Assembly: GCF_040947875.1 (NCBI RefSeq)
Contig: NZ_JBFRXN010000004.1
Coordinates: 558,001 to 622,000 of the forward strand
Origin: Pseudomonas sp. MYb118
GTDB taxonomy: Bacteria; Pseudomonadota; Gammaproteobacteria; Pseudomonadales; Pseudomonadaceae
Direction: 5' to 3'
DNA: 64,000 bases
Positions 9,649-18,705 of the stretch are shown piece after piece (positions within the stretch are counted from its first letter, which is position 1; each line of letters starts with the position of its first letter). The translations under genes were made by a program, and so were the position numbers. The notes below the pieces were generated by a model that searched no databases, was not told the origin of the DNA, and saw only the letters and a list, made by a program, of their open reading frames with translations.

Positions 9649-10880
9649 GCGGGTACTCCCTGGGAGACTCGCAAGCGCCGGCCGCGGGCCTGTGGCACCA
9701 CGACATTGCCGCTCGAGACGACGAAAAACCGCTCCAGCCCGGGAATGACCACATTGACCAGCGTGGTGCCCAGCGGCGTTTCATGCAGCCGGGTAATCCC
9801 CAGCGTACGCCCGTGTCGGTGCAGGTCTGCGGCCAGGCGGTCGATTTGATCGGCCAGCGGGCGGGTGGGACCTTCATCGGGCAATTCCACGGTGAGTTGC
9901 TCGCAGCGGGCCAACAGGACGTGAACATCGAATTGCAGGCAGCGCAGCAGGCGTGGGAATGGGCTGAGGTGCTTTTTCGCGTTGCTCAGGTGGTATTGCT
10001 GTTCGGGCTGCGTCAACCCGTGATGCAATTGCACCAGTTCAGTCACGGCACGCCAGGCGCCGTGGCGGGCGCTGAGCGAGCATCCGCTGCCGAACACGCG
10101 TGGCTGGGAGCCGGCCTGCGTTGAACATGCGAGAAAGGTGTGTGGGAGGAATTCGTTGCTGATGTCGATCACGACGATGTCGGCACCGATCTCCACTTCG
10201 GCGTCGCGCCAGAGTCTGCCCAGTGCGTCATCGGCTGTCGGTCGGGCGACCCGACGCAGCGTGGAGGGGGTGCGGTAGTAAAAGTGATCGAGCAGAAACA
10301 GTGCGACGGCGTCGCGCTCGATGCACTCATTGACGGCATGTAACACCGCTTCGTGGTAAGTGGCGCCAATCGCCGTTCCGCTGTTGGAGGCGTAACGTTT
10401 TAATACGTTGTAATCGGTGGTGTCTTGTTTTAGCGGTGCCAGTGAGTAATGGGGTGAACACAATGCAACCGGATAATGGAATGTCGTGTGATTCAAGTAG
10501 TCGGTATATGTCCGACAGGCTGTCAATGCATGCGGTTGTTCGATCAGTGGTGATAAAACGCTGTCGTCGATAAACAGTCGGGAGTTGGCGAAGTAACATG
10601 AAGTCACCCAGCAGATATCATCGGGGCTGACGTGATCACTTAAATGATGTTCCAGTGTTTCATACAGTGCGCCGACATGCGCACAAGGCGGATAACCCTT
10701 GCCCGATCCGCGGGCGATGATGCGTCCCTCATGGTCACTGGCCCTGACGTGTATCGCGACGACCCGTTGACCCCACTGCTGCGACTGCGCACAGAGCCCG
10801 AGCCTCTGCCACTCGGCCTCGATCCGCTGCGTTGCCTGCTCCAGGGGCAGTTCCCGTTCCGCACAGGTAAAACCGTCCAT
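9645..10880 (-). CDS. stand-alone YcaO-domain protein
   Basis: A 411-residue YcaO enzyme, the ATP-dependent family that activates peptide backbone amides to form azolines, thioamides or amidines. The ATP/Mg2+ signature is intact: E-x2-E at 74/77, E-x7-E-x2-E-R at 177/185/188/189, and R-x3-E at 277/281. No E1-like (McbB/ThiF) or TfuA partner gene is adjacent, and the C-terminus (RRLRVSQGVPA) lacks the PxPxP ending of many azoline-forming cyclodehydratases. A GAGGGAA ribosome site precedes the ATG. The stretch 10380-10640 is visibly richer in A+T than the core genes, which suggests acquisition by transfer. E. coli-type YcaO acting on ribosomal protein S12 is the main alternative, but that protein is longer. 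Confidence 0.88.
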   Translation of the reverse strand: MDGFTCAERELPLEQATQRIEAEWQRLGLCAQSQQWGQRVVAIHVRASDHEGRIIARGSGKGYPPCAHVGALYETLEHHLSDHVSPDDICWVTSCYFANSRLFIDDSVLSPLIEQPHALTACRTYTDYLNHTTFHYPVALCSPHYSLAPLKQDTTDYNVLKRYASNSGTAIGATYHEAVLHAVNECIERDAVALFLLDHFYYRTPSTLRRVARPTADDALGRLWRDAEVEIGADIVVIDISNEFLPHTFLACSTQAGSQPRVFGSGCSLSARHGAWRAVTELVQLHHGLTQPEQQYHLSNAKKHLSPFPRLLRCLQFDVHVLLARCEQLTVELPDEGPTRPLADQIDRLAADLHRHGRTLGITRLHETPLGTTLVNVVIPGLERFFVVSSGNVVVPQARGRRLRVSQGVPA

Positions 10881-10918
10881 TGTTCATTCCCTCGAAAAAC
10901 AGCACCCGACCCCGCCCC

Positions 10919-11020
10919 CTGTAGGAGCGAGCACGCTCGCGATGGTCGTCAACGATGACGCGGGCAACCTGAAACTGCGCGGTGTTCCATCGTCCATCGC
11001 GAGCAAGCTCGCTCCTACAG
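10919..11020. repeat. REPIN between precursor-peptide gene and YcaO gene
   Basis: CTGTAGGAGCGAGCACGCTC and its near reverse complement flank a ~45-bp centre. In RNA transcribed leftwards it would fold into a large hairpin just after the peptide gene, so it may protect the short message from 3' decay or uncouple its level from that of the enzymes. Confidence 0.9.
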
Positions 11021-11034
11021 GGGGGCGGGGTGTT

Positions 11035-11163
11035 TTATTCGGCTTCCAGTTCGGCCTGTTCGGATTCGCTCAGGTGCAGCTCTTCGATCTGTTCTTCCGT
11101 AGGGACATCCTGCAGTTCGAGATCAATGATTTTGTTGGCGTTGATACTTCCCATGTAACCCAT
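11035..11163 (-). CDS. putative RiPP precursor peptide, 42 aa, acidic C-terminal region
   Basis: The 42-residue product begins MGYMGSINANK and ends in an acidic, helix-prone tail (TEEQIEELHLSESEQ then AELEAE). There is no cysteine, and only two serines and one threonine in the tail plus Ser6. A conventional leader-then-core precursor would end in a Cys/Ser/Thr/Gly-rich core; this one instead looks like a short N-terminal core with a C-terminal follower, as in bottromycin. The ATG at 11163 has an AAAGAGAG ribosome site and beats an in-frame upstream extension that would cross the promoter. A sigma-70 promoter lies ~50 bases upstream, and the YcaO gene is 154 bp downstream behind a REPIN. The RiPP role is inferred. 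Confidence 0.68.
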   Translation of the reverse strand: MGYMGSINANKIIDLELQDVPTEEQIEELHLSESEQAELEAE

Positions 11164-11196
11164 AGTTGTACGCTCTCTTTTTGTTGGATAGTGAGT

Positions 11197-11212
11197 GTGC
11201 TTGCTCAAGCAC
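11197..11212. promoter_or_regulatory. perfect palindrome at the predicted start site of the peptide gene
   Basis: GTGCTTGCTCAAGCAC has 7-bp arms around two bases and overlaps the predicted +1 (about 11212, minus strand). It could be a repressor operator or, in RNA, a 5' stabilising hairpin. Confidence 0.5.
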
Positions 11213-11218
11213 GGAGCA

Positions 11219-11247
11219 ACTGTATGAACTGCAAATTGATCGGTCAA
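11219..11247 (-). promoter_or_regulatory. sigma-70 promoter of the peptide gene
   Basis: On the minus strand TTGACC (11247-11242) and TACAGT (11224-11219) are separated by 17 bases. The leader to the ATG would be ~50 bases. Confidence 0.6.
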
Positions 11248-11280
11248 AAATGACAGGAAGTTACCAAGTGGGTGTTTACG

Positions 11281-11300
11281 GTGTACGGAAAAACGTACAC
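11281..11300. promoter_or_regulatory. 20-bp inverted repeat upstream of the peptide promoter
   Basis: GTGTACG and CGTACAC are perfect 7-bp arms around GAAAAA, 34 bp upstream of the -35 box, where an activator or upstream repressor would bind. No regulator gene is adjacent. Confidence 0.5.
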
Positions 11301-11545
11301 ATCAATCGGTGATTGACGATTGCGGTTCATGAATCAGGACCTTTGCCGAATAGGTGAGCACTGAAGTTCAGCGATTTTTGCCAGCAATACGTGGGACATT
11401 TCAGATGGTGGGGTGAGCCAACTATTGCGGCCGGGTGACTCGTGATGATTTGCGATTTTAGTATTGAGATTTTTCCTATGTTGTTTGAAGGGCACTCATA
11501 CAAATTTGCAGGATAAAGACGCTACTGGGCATCAACAGCCGAGCA
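11301..11545. other. AT-rich spacer without a supported gene
   Basis: This stretch has no ORF with a credible start and ribosome site on either strand. Its low GC matches the neighbouring accessory genes. It separates the peptide promoter from the toxin terminator. Confidence 0.6.
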
Positions 11546-11572
11546 AATAAAAACGGCACCCGAAGGTGCCGT
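11545..11572 (-). terminator. Rho-independent terminator of the toxin-antitoxin pair
   Basis: The stem ACGGCACC/GGTGCCGT (11553-11572) closes on CGAA on the plus strand (TTCG in the transcript). On the minus strand it is followed by a T-rich run, 30 bases past the toxin stop. Confidence 0.8.
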
Positions 11573-11602
11573 CATGTGTTGTGTGCCTGCAAGCGGTACG
11601 CC

Positions 11603-11980
11603 TTAGACCAGAATGGCCAACGGCGTGTACCGGGTCATGATCGGATCGGCCGTCAGCAGCTGCATCGGTTCCATGACGGTGGTCGCCACGATGAGGCGGT
11701 CGAAGGGATCGCGGTGATGAGGCGCCAGGTCTTTCACCGCAATGGCATGTTCTGCCTCGATCGGCAATTCGATGAACCCGCTGTCGGTGCAGAACTCCCG
11801 TATTCCCTCCAGGTCGACGCTGAGTTTGCCCAGGCCGACCTTGATCGCCATTTCCCAGAACGTCGCCGCGCTGACGTGGACTTGCGTGGCGTTGTTGATG
11901 AGTGCTCGGGCTGCATAGGATAACTTCTGGTCATCGGTGAGTGCCCACAGAAGAATGTGGGTGTCGAGCAGAACCCTCAC
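11603..11980 (-). CDS. PIN-domain toxin (VapC-like)
   Basis: A 125-residue PIN ribonuclease. Acidic active-site positions are visible as Asp6 in LLDTHILLWAL, Glu43 in WEMAIK and Asp93 in RDPFDRLIVA. VapC toxins of this subgroup cleave RNA when free of antitoxin. The start is GTG at 11980, overlapping the antitoxin stop as GTGA, the normal coupling of type II toxin-antitoxin pairs. The pair lies between the RiPP-like operon and nuoN and ends at its own terminator. Confidence 0.85.
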   Translation of the reverse strand: MRVLLDTHILLWALTDDQKLSYAARALINNATQVHVSAATFWEMAIKVGLGKLSVDLEGIREFCTDSGFIELPIEAEHAIAVKDLAPHHRDPFDRLIVATTVMEPMQLLTADPIMTRYTPLAILV

Positions 11981-12231
11981 AAATGCCGTCCTTCGAAGGC
12001 ATCCAGCAAATCGTCTGGAAGGGGCGCATCGAAGTCGTCGCTGACGATGAACTTGCCCTTCATCGCGCCGATGCGTCGCGCTCGAGATCGTTCCATGACG
12101 AGCAAGGGCCCGCGGGTGTTTTCCGCACGCTTGAAAGAGAAACGGGGGGAGCTGGTGTTGTAGGGGGCCTGATGTTCGGCGAGGAAGGCGCTGCGGTCGT
12201 CCTGCGATTCATTGAAGATGTCACGTTTCAT
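11977..12231 (-). CDS. atypical antitoxin partner of the PIN toxin
   Basis: An 84-residue ORF with a GAGG ribosome site 6 bases before ATG 12231. The last ~30 residues (MKGKFIVSDDFDAPLPDDLL) are the toxin-binding tail typical of antitoxins paired with PIN toxins of this kind. The N-terminal half is wrong for that family: instead of the Phd/YefM DNA-binding fold (normally starting VNIHEAKTHLS) it begins MKRDIFNESQDD, like the first helix of some XRE-type antitoxins, and then becomes featureless. It may be a recombined hybrid that keeps neutralising power but has lost autoregulation. The frame itself is intact. Confidence 0.6.
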   Translation of the reverse strand: MKRDIFNESQDDRSAFLAEHQAPYNTSSPRFSFKRAENTRGPLLVMERSRARRIGAMKGKFIVSDDFDAPLPDDLLDAFEGRHL

Positions 12232-12374
12232 GGGTTGCCTCGATGTTTCCGTCCTTTGAGTGTTCAAGGTAACCCCATTCGCCAAATTTTACCTGTAGGA
12301 CCGGGCGGGTAATCCGGCGAGAGCTTTCGGAGATCGCGAGGGGAGGGGAGAGCAGCGGTAACAAATCCCACAAA

Positions 12375-12406
12375 ACAAAAACGGCACCCGAAGGTGCCGT
12401 TTTTGT
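12375..12406. terminator. bidirectional terminator of the nuo operon
   Basis: The stem ACGGCACC/GGTGCCGT (12381-12400) is flanked by AAAA on the left and TTTTTGTT on the right, so it can work on both strands. It lies about 25 bases past the nuoN stop. Confidence 0.9.
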
Positions 12407-12429
12407 TCGTTGCAGGTTTCACCCAGTGA

Positions 12430-13893
12430 TCAACCCGCCAGTACCGCCTGCTGAACCAGGGTCAGCAATGGTTGTGGGTACAGGCCGAGGAAGAACGCCA
12501 GGACGGCGATGGCCAGCAGCATCACGCCGCCTGCCTTCTGTTCCCAGTGCAGCTGGGCGTCGTGACGGCGCAGGTTAGGCTCGATCAGGTACAGGGTGAC
12601 CATGACGCGCAGGTAGTAGAAGACGCCGATGGCGCTGCCCATTACCAGGGAACCGACCAGCCACCATTGATGCGACTCGACACCGGTGGCGATGATGTAG
12701 AACTTGCCGATGAAGCCCGCGGTCAGCGGGATACCGGCCAGGGACAGCATCATCACGGTCAGTACGGCGGTCAGGTACGGACGGCGCCAGAACAGGCCGC
12801 GGTACTCGTACAGGGCGTCTGCGTCACGACCGTTGTACGGCGAGGACATCAGGGTGATCACGCCGAAGGCGCCGAGGCTGGTGATCACGTAGGTGACCAG
12901 GTAGACGCCGATGGCTTCCACCGCCAGGCCCTTGCTGGCCACCAGGGCGATCAGCAGGTAACCGAAGTGGGCGATGGACGAGTAACCCAGCAGACGCTTG
13001 AGGTTGCTCTGGGTCAGGGCCAACAGGTTACCGAACAGGATCGAGACGATGGCGATGATGGTCAGCACGTCGCTCAGGACACCGCTGCTGGCAGCCGGCG
13101 AGAGCTGGAACAGACGCACCATCACGGCGAACACGGCGACTTTCGAAGCGGTGGCGAGGAACGCGGCGACCGGTGCCGGAGCCCCTTCGTACACGTCCGG
13201 TGTCCACAGGTGGAACGGTACCAGCGACAGCTTGAAGGCCAGGCCGATCAGCATCATGCCCAGGCCCAGTTGCGCCAGCGCGCTTGGCAGGCCGGTGGCC
13301 GCCAGGGCCTGGCCGATGCCGACGAAGCTCAGCGAGCCGGCGTCAGCGTAGAGCAGGGCCATACCGAACAACAGGAACGCGGAACCGGCTGCCGACAGCA
13401 CCATGTACTTGATACCGGCTTCCAGCGAACGCTTGTTGAAGAAGGCGTACGCCACCAGGCCGTAGACCGGTACCGACAGCAGTTCCAGACCGATGAACAG
13501 GCCGGCCAGGTGCTGCGCGCTGACCAGGACCAGGCCGCCGGCGGCGGCCATCAGGATCAGCAGGTACAGTTCTTCGCGGTTGCCCGGGTAACCCGAACCG
13601 CCATCACCGAGGTAGGCGTGGGCGAGGGTGACGCAGGCGAGGGTGGCGACCAGGATCAGCGCCATGTACAGGCAGGCGAAAGTGTCGATTTGCAGCAGCG
13701 GGGTCACGGCCAGGGGCGCGACTTTCAGTGCCGGCAGGATCGACAGCAACGCCAGGTTCAGGCCCGCCACGGAGATCAGGAAGGTCTGCGAGTGGTTGCG
13801 ACGCCAGGCGATCGCCAGCATCACCACGATAATGGTGAGGCTGGTGATCAACAGTGGCGCAAGCGCAATAAAGTGTTGAATCGTGAATTCCAT
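12430..13893 (-). CDS. nuoN: NADH-quinone oxidoreductase subunit N
   Basis: A 487-residue, ~14-helix antiporter-like proton-pumping subunit of complex I in the inner membrane. Family landmarks are the helix-7 lysine region and [19 protein letters not shown]. The start [15 protein letters not shown] at 13893 matches other Pseudomonas NuoN; a longer frame extends into nuoM. It is the last gene of the operon, seven bases after nuoM, with the terminator just downstream. Confidence 0.96.
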   Translation of the reverse strand: MEFTIQHFIALAPLLITSLTIIVVMLAIAWRRNHSQTFLISVAGLNLALLSILPALKVAPLAVTPLLQIDTFACLYMALILVATLACVTLAHAYLGDGGSGYPGNREELYLLILMAAAGGLVLVSAQHLAGLFIGLELLSVPVYGLVAYAFFNKRSLEAGIKYMVLSAAGSAFLLFGMALLYADAGSLSFVGIGQALAATGLPSALAQLGLGMMLIGLAFKLSLVPFHLWTPDVYEGAPAPVAAFLATASKVAVFAVMVRLFQLSPAASSGVLSDVLTIIAIVSILFGNLLALTQSNLKRLLGYSSIAHFGYLLIALVASKGLAVEAIGVYLVTYVITSLGAFGVITLMSSPYNGRDADALYEYRGLFWRRPYLTAVLTVMMLSLAGIPLTAGFIGKFYIIATGVESHQWWLVGSLVMGSAIGVFYYLRVMVTLYLIEPNLRRHDAQLHWEQKAGGVMLLAIAVLAFFLGLYPQPLLTLVQQAVLAG

Positions 13894-13900
13894 AGCGCTC

Positions 13901-15433
13901 TTACCGGGCCGAAGCGAGTTGAGTGAAGGCGGTGCCGAGCCATTGCTGCACGCCATGCATCGTCGCAGCAGAGGTGTCGAGGAACGGTTGCGGGTAGACG
14001 CCGATGTAGATCAGCAGCACCGCCAGACCGACCACCATGATCAGTTCGCGAGCATCCATGCCATGCATGACCGCGTCCGATTTGGACGGGCCGAAGTAGG
14101 CACGGTGAATCATGATCAGCGAGTACACCGAACCGAACACCAGGCCGGACGTCGCGATTGCGGTGATCCACGGCGAAGAGGCGAAGGTGCCGATCAGGAT
14201 CAGGAACTCACCGACGAAGTTACCGGTACCCGGCAAGCCCAGGGACGCGGCAGCGAAGAACAGGCTGATGGCCGGCAGGTAGGCGATCTTCGACCACAGG
14301 CCACCCATTTCACGCATGTCGCGGGTGTGGGTGCGTTCGTACAACTGACCACTCAGGATAAACAGTGCCGCGGCGGAAACACCGTGCGCCAGCATCTGGA
14401 TCACCGCGCCCTGCAGCGCCAGTTGGCTGCCGGAGTAGATGCCGATCAGTACGAAGCCCATGTGGGAAACGGACGAGAAGGCGATCAGGCGCTTGATGTC
14501 GGTTTGTGCGAAGGCCAGGAACGCGCCGTAGAAGATCCCGATCAGACCCAGGGTCATGGCGATCGGCGCGAACTCGGCCGAGGCATTCGGGAACAGCGGC
14601 AGGGCGAAACGCAGCAGACCGTAGGCCGCGGTTTTCAGCAGGATACCGGCGAGGTCGACGGAACCTGCGGTCGGCGCCTGGGCGTGAGCGTCAGGCAACC
14701 AGGAGTGGAACGGCACCACCGGCAGTTTCACCGCGAAGGCGATGAAGAAGCCGAGCATCAGGATGTACTCGGTGGTGGTCGACATCTTGACCTTCAACAG
14801 GTCGGCGTAGTTGAAGGTAATCACGCCGGTGTTGTTGAAGTTGACCAGCACCAGACCAAGGATCGCCACCAGCATGATCAGGCCGGAAGCCTGGGTGAAG
14901 ATGAAGAACTTGGTTGCTGCGTAGATCCGGGTTTTCTTGCCGTCCGAAGAACTGTGACCCCAGAGCGCGATGAGGAAGTACATCGGCACCAGCATCATTT
15001 CCCAGAAGAAGAAGAACATGAACAGGTCGAGGGCGAGGAACACGCCGACGACACCGCCCAGGATCCACATCAGGTTCAGGTGGAAGAAGCCAACGTGACG
15101 CTGGATCTCTTTCCACGAGCAGAGTACCGAGAGGATACCCAGCAGGCCGGTCAGCAGGATCATCAGCAGCGACAGGCCGTCGAGGGCCAGGTGCACGTTG
15201 ATGCCGAAGCGCTGGATCCAGACGTGTTTGAACTCAATCACCCAGGTCGGATCGGCACCCGGTGCCGGAGCAAATGAATAATCACCGTGGGCCCACAGCC
15301 AGAGGCCGAGGGCGAGTTCCAGGGTCATGGTCAACAGCGCAATCCAGCGGGGGAGGGTGGCGCCGAAGCGCTCACCCATCCAGCACAGCAGGCCGCCGAT
15401 GAAGGGGATCAGGATTAGCCAAGGCAGAATCAT
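13901..15433 (-). CDS. nuoM: NADH-quinone oxidoreductase subunit M
   Basis: A 510-residue antiporter-like membrane subunit of complex I. The conserved glutamate on helix 5 lies in [16 protein letters not shown] and the proton-channel segment in [41 protein letters not shown] is the family signature also seen in NuoL and NuoN. It is 40 bases downstream of nuoL. Confidence 0.97.
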   Translation of the reverse strand: MILPWLILIPFIGGLLCWMGERFGATLPRWIALLTMTLELALGLWLWAHGDYSFAPAPGADPTWVIEFKHVWIQRFGINVHLALDGLSLLMILLTGLLGILSVLCSWKEIQRHVGFFHLNLMWILGGVVGVFLALDLFMFFFFWEMMLVPMYFLIALWGHSSSDGKKTRIYAATKFFIFTQASGLIMLVAILGLVLVNFNNTGVITFNYADLLKVKMSTTTEYILMLGFFIAFAVKLPVVPFHSWLPDAHAQAPTAGSVDLAGILLKTAAYGLLRFALPLFPNASAEFAPIAMTLGLIGIFYGAFLAFAQTDIKRLIAFSSVSHMGFVLIGIYSGSQLALQGAVIQMLAHGVSAAALFILSGQLYERTHTRDMREMGGLWSKIAYLPAISLFFAAASLGLPGTGNFVGEFLILIGTFASSPWITAIATSGLVFGSVYSLIMIHRAYFGPSKSDAVMHGMDARELIMVVGLAVLLIYIGVYPQPFLDTSAATMHGVQQWLGTAFTQLASAR

Positions 15434-15473
15434 GACGGGCTCAATTCCTTTCGCAAGTTCGCAAGGTTCATAT

Positions 15474-17327
15474 TCACACCGCTACCAGCACAATGGCGCC
15501 GATGACCAGCACGGAGCCGGCTGCCATCGAGGCCGCGTACCAACGCAGTTGACCGGTTTCGGTACGGCTCAGGGCGGTGTGGCCGCCTTTGGCCATACGC
15601 GGGATCAGGCCAATGGTCTGGTCCAGCGGGTCTTTGCGCAGGATGTGGCTGATCGCCAGGTATGGCTTGACGAACAGTTTGTCGTAGATCCAGTCGAAGC
15701 CCCAGGCAGCGAACCACCAGGCCGAAAGGAGACGGCCGATGCCGCTGTTGGCGATGGCGGTGACGAAACGACGCTTGCCGAGGAACAGCAGCGCAGCCAG
15801 CAGGATACCGGCCAGGGCGATGGCGCCCGAGGCGATTTCCAGGCTGTGCTTGGCTTCGCCGCCGGCGTGGCCGACGCTTTGTGGCAGTACGCCATGCAGC
15901 GGTGGAACGATCATGGCGCCGACGAAGGTCGACAGCACGATCAGCACCGACAGTGGCAGCCAGTGGGCGATGCCGTGGCCAGCGTGGGCTTCGGTCTTGG
16001 CTTCACCGTGGAACGCGATGAAGATCAGGCGGAAGGTGTACAGCGAGGTCATGAACGCGCCGACCAGACCTGCGTAGAGCAGACCCTGGTTACCGCTGGC
16101 GAACGCTTCCCAGAGGATTTCGTCCTTGGAGTAGAAGCCTGCGGTCACCAGTGGCAGGGCCGCCAGGGCCGCGCCGCCGACGATGAAGCTGGCGTAGGCC
16201 AGTGGCAGTTTCTTCCACAGGCCGCCCATCTTGAAGATGTTCTGCTCGTGGTGGCAGGCAACGATCACCGCACCGGAAGCAAGGAACAGCAGGGCCTTGA
16301 AGAAGGCGTGGGTCATCAGGTGGAAAATCGCGCCATCCCAGGCACCCACACCCAGCGCCAGGAACATGTAGCCGATCTGGCTCATGGTCGAGTAGGCGAG
16401 GATACGCTTGATGTCGGTCTGTACCAGCGCGGCAAAACCGGCCAGTACCAGCGTCACGCCACCGACCAGGCCAACCAGGTGCAGGATCTCCGGCGCCAGG
16501 CTGAACAAGCCATGGGTACGGGCGATCAGGTAGACACCGGCGGTCACCATGGTCGCGGCGTGGATCAGTGCCGAAACCGGGGTAGGGCCGGCCATCGCAT
16601 CCGCCAACCAGGTTTGCAGCGGCAGTTGCGCCGATTTACCGACCGCGCCACCCAGCAGCATCAGGGTGGCCAGGACCATCCAGAAATCGCCGGCCTGGAA
16701 TTTCTGCGGTGCCAGCACCAGCAGTTCCTGGACGTTGAGGGTACCCAGTTGCACGAACAGGATGAACAGGCCGATGGCCATGAACACGTCGCCGATGCGG
16801 GTGACGATGAACGCCTTGAGTGCCGCGTTACCGTTGTTGCGGTTGCTGTAGTAGAAACCGATCAACAGGTACGAGCACAGGCCCACGCCTTCCCAGCCGA
16901 AGTACAGGAACAACAGGTTATCGCCCAGTATCAGGAACAGCATGCTGGCGATGAACAGGTTGGTGTAGGCGAAGAAGCGCGAGTAACCGGCTTCACCGCG
17001 CATGTACCACGAGGCGAACAGGTGGATCAGGAAGCCCACGCCCACGACCACACCCAGCATGGTCACGGACAGGCCGTCCAGGTACAGGGCGAAGTTCGGC
17101 GTGAAGCCTTCCACCGCCATCCACTGCCACAACACCTGGGTGTAGTGACCGCCTTCAGGCGGGGCGACGTTGAATTGCCAGATCACGTAGGCGGCGACAA
17201 TCGCCGACAGGCCGACGGAGCCGACGCCGATCAGGGCCGCCAGGTTTTCCGAGATGCGTCCACGGGAGAACGACAGCAGCAGGAAACCGATCAGAGGGAA
17301 TACGAAAGTCAGAAAGAGTAGGTTCAT
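15474..17327 (-). CDS. nuoL: NADH-quinone oxidoreductase subunit L
   Basis: A 617-residue distal proton-pumping subunit with ~16 helices and the long lateral amphipathic helix at the C-terminus. Landmarks are [19 protein letters not shown], the channel-forming [24 protein letters not shown] and [20 protein letters not shown]. The ATG overlaps the nuoK stop (ATGA). Confidence 0.97.
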   Translation of the reverse strand: MNLLFLTFVFPLIGFLLLSFSRGRISENLAALIGVGSVGLSAIVAAYVIWQFNVAPPEGGHYTQVLWQWMAVEGFTPNFALYLDGLSVTMLGVVVGVGFLIHLFASWYMRGEAGYSRFFAYTNLFIASMLFLILGDNLLFLYFGWEGVGLCSYLLIGFYYSNRNNGNAALKAFIVTRIGDVFMAIGLFILFVQLGTLNVQELLVLAPQKFQAGDFWMVLATLMLLGGAVGKSAQLPLQTWLADAMAGPTPVSALIHAATMVTAGVYLIARTHGLFSLAPEILHLVGLVGGVTLVLAGFAALVQTDIKRILAYSTMSQIGYMFLALGVGAWDGAIFHLMTHAFFKALLFLASGAVIVACHHEQNIFKMGGLWKKLPLAYASFIVGGAALAALPLVTAGFYSKDEILWEAFASGNQGLLYAGLVGAFMTSLYTFRLIFIAFHGEAKTEAHAGHGIAHWLPLSVLIVLSTFVGAMIVPPLHGVLPQSVGHAGGEAKHSLEIASGAIALAGILLAALLFLGKRRFVTAIANSGIGRLLSAWWFAAWGFDWIYDKLFVKPYLAISHILRKDPLDQTIGLIPRMAKGGHTALSRTETGQLRWYAASMAAGSVLVIGAIVLVAV

Positions 17328-17632
17328 CCGCGCATCTCACTGGCAGCGTCGATATCGAGCGTGTGGAAGCGGCGATACAGCTGCAACAGAATCGCCAGGC
17401 CGATACTGGCCTCGGCGGCTGCCAGGCTGATCACCAGGATGAACATGATCTGTCCATCCGGCTGTGCCCAGCGGCTACCGGCAACGATGAACGCCAGTGC
17501 GGAGGCATTCATCATGACCTCCAGGCTCATCAGCACGAAAAGAATGTTGCGGCGCACCATCAGGCCAACGAGGCCGAGGCAGAACAGGATGCCGGCGACT
17601 GCCAGACCATGCTCCAAGGGGATAGCACCCAT
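17324..17632 (-). CDS. nuoK: NADH-quinone oxidoreductase subunit K
   Basis: A 102-residue, three-helix subunit (ND4L type) carrying buried glutamates ([10 protein letters not shown] and [13 protein letters not shown]) of the proton path. Two ATGs are possible. The one at 17638 overlaps the nuoJ stop but is only two bases from the AAGGAG box, whereas 17632 has eight-base spacing and gives the usual 102-residue protein, so I use 17632. Confidence 0.95.
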   Translation of the reverse strand: MGAIPLEHGLAVAGILFCLGLVGLMVRRNILFVLMSLEVMMNASALAFIVAGSRWAQPDGQIMFILVISLAAAEASIGLAILLQLYRRFHTLDIDAASEMRG

Positions 17633-17634
17633 TG

Positions 17635-18138
17635 TCATTGCTCCTTGGCTTCGTTGCGGCCCAGGTGGAACGCCGTGACGGCTGCGGCAAGCAGCAGCAT
17701 CGAGGCGAGTTCGACCACCAGCAGGTACGGACCGAACAGGCTGATGCCCACGGCCTTGGCGTCTACGGTGGTGTGGCCGATGGCCTGGCCGGTCTGCTGG
17801 GAGAACAATACGTACAGCAGTTCAACCAGCAGCAGGGCGGCGAGTGCAGCCGGCCCGCCCCAGATTCCGGGCTTGAGCCAGACGCGCTCCTGCTGGACCG
17901 AGGCCGGGCCCAGGTTCAGCATCATCACCACGAACACGAACAGCACCATGATGGCGCCAGCGTAGGCGATCACTTCCAGGACACCGGCAAACGGTGCGCC
18001 GAGGGCGAAGAACGTCATGGCCACGGCGATCAGCGAAATGATCAGGTAGAGCAGGGCGTGCACGGGGTTGGTGTGGGTGATCACGCGAAGCGTGGACACC
18101 ACAGCGATACCCGATGCGAAATAGAAAGCGAATTCCAT
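17635..18138 (-). CDS. nuoJ: NADH-quinone oxidoreductase subunit J
   Basis: A 167-residue membrane subunit (ND6 type) with five helices. Helix 3 carries the conserved [17 protein letters not shown], which includes the pi-bulge region that moves during turnover. It sits between nuoI and nuoK in the canonical order. Confidence 0.95.
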   Translation of the reverse strand: MEFAFYFASGIAVVSTLRVITHTNPVHALLYLIISLIAVAMTFFALGAPFAGVLEVIAYAGAIMVLFVFVVMMLNLGPASVQQERVWLKPGIWGGPAALAALLLVELLYVLFSQQTGQAIGHTTVDAKAVGISLFGPYLLVVELASMLLLAAAVTAFHLGRNEAKEQ

Positions 18139-18147
18139 CTTTCTTCC

Positions 18148-18693
18148 TTAAGGCAGCAAGCTCTTCACGTTGATCGGTTCGGCTTCGTTCTGCGCGGCGC
18201 CTTTCGGCTTGCCCGCAATCGCCATACCTGCAACACGATAGAAGTTGTAATCAGGGTTTTTGCCGGGGCCGGAGATCAGCAGATCTTCTTTCTCGTAAAC
18301 CAGGTCCTGACGTTTGAACTCGGCCATCTCGAAATCCGGGGTCAGCTGGATCGCGGTGGTCGGGCAGGCTTCCTCGCAGAGGCCGCAGAAAATGCAGCGT
18401 GAGAAGTTGATGCGGAAGAAGTCCGGGTACCAGCGACCGTCTTCGGTTTCAGCTTTCTGCAGCGAGATGCACCCGACCGGGCAGGCCACGGCGCACAGGT
18501 TGCAGGCTACGCAACGCTCTTCGCCATCGGGGTCACGGGTCAGGACGATACGGCCACGGTAGCGCGGCGGCAGGTAGACCGGTTCTTCCGGGTACTGCAG
18601 CGTGTCGCGCTTGCGGAAGGCGTGGCCGAAAATCATCACCAGGCTGCGAAGCTGGGTGTAGAGGCCATGCACGATGTCAAAAATGTACTTCAT
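18148..18693 (-). CDS. nuoI: NADH-quinone oxidoreductase subunit I (two 4Fe-4S clusters)
   Basis: A 181-residue ferredoxin-like subunit carrying clusters N6a and N6b: [15 protein letters not shown] and [15 protein letters not shown]. It passes electrons from NuoG towards NuoB. An N-terminal amphipathic region tethers it to the membrane arm. Confidence 0.97.
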   Translation of the reverse strand: MKYIFDIVHGLYTQLRSLVMIFGHAFRKRDTLQYPEEPVYLPPRYRGRIVLTRDPDGEERCVACNLCAVACPVGCISLQKAETEDGRWYPDFFRINFSRCIFCGLCEEACPTTAIQLTPDFEMAEFKRQDLVYEKEDLLISGPGKNPDYNFYRVAGMAIAGKPKGAAQNEAEPINVKSLLP

Positions 18694-18705
18694 GATTCTC
18701 TATCC

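Noticed and set aside
11244..11330. 28-codon ORF upstream of the RiPP peptide gene as a second precursor
   Set aside because: It has no ribosome site and overlaps the -35 box and the 20-bp palindrome.
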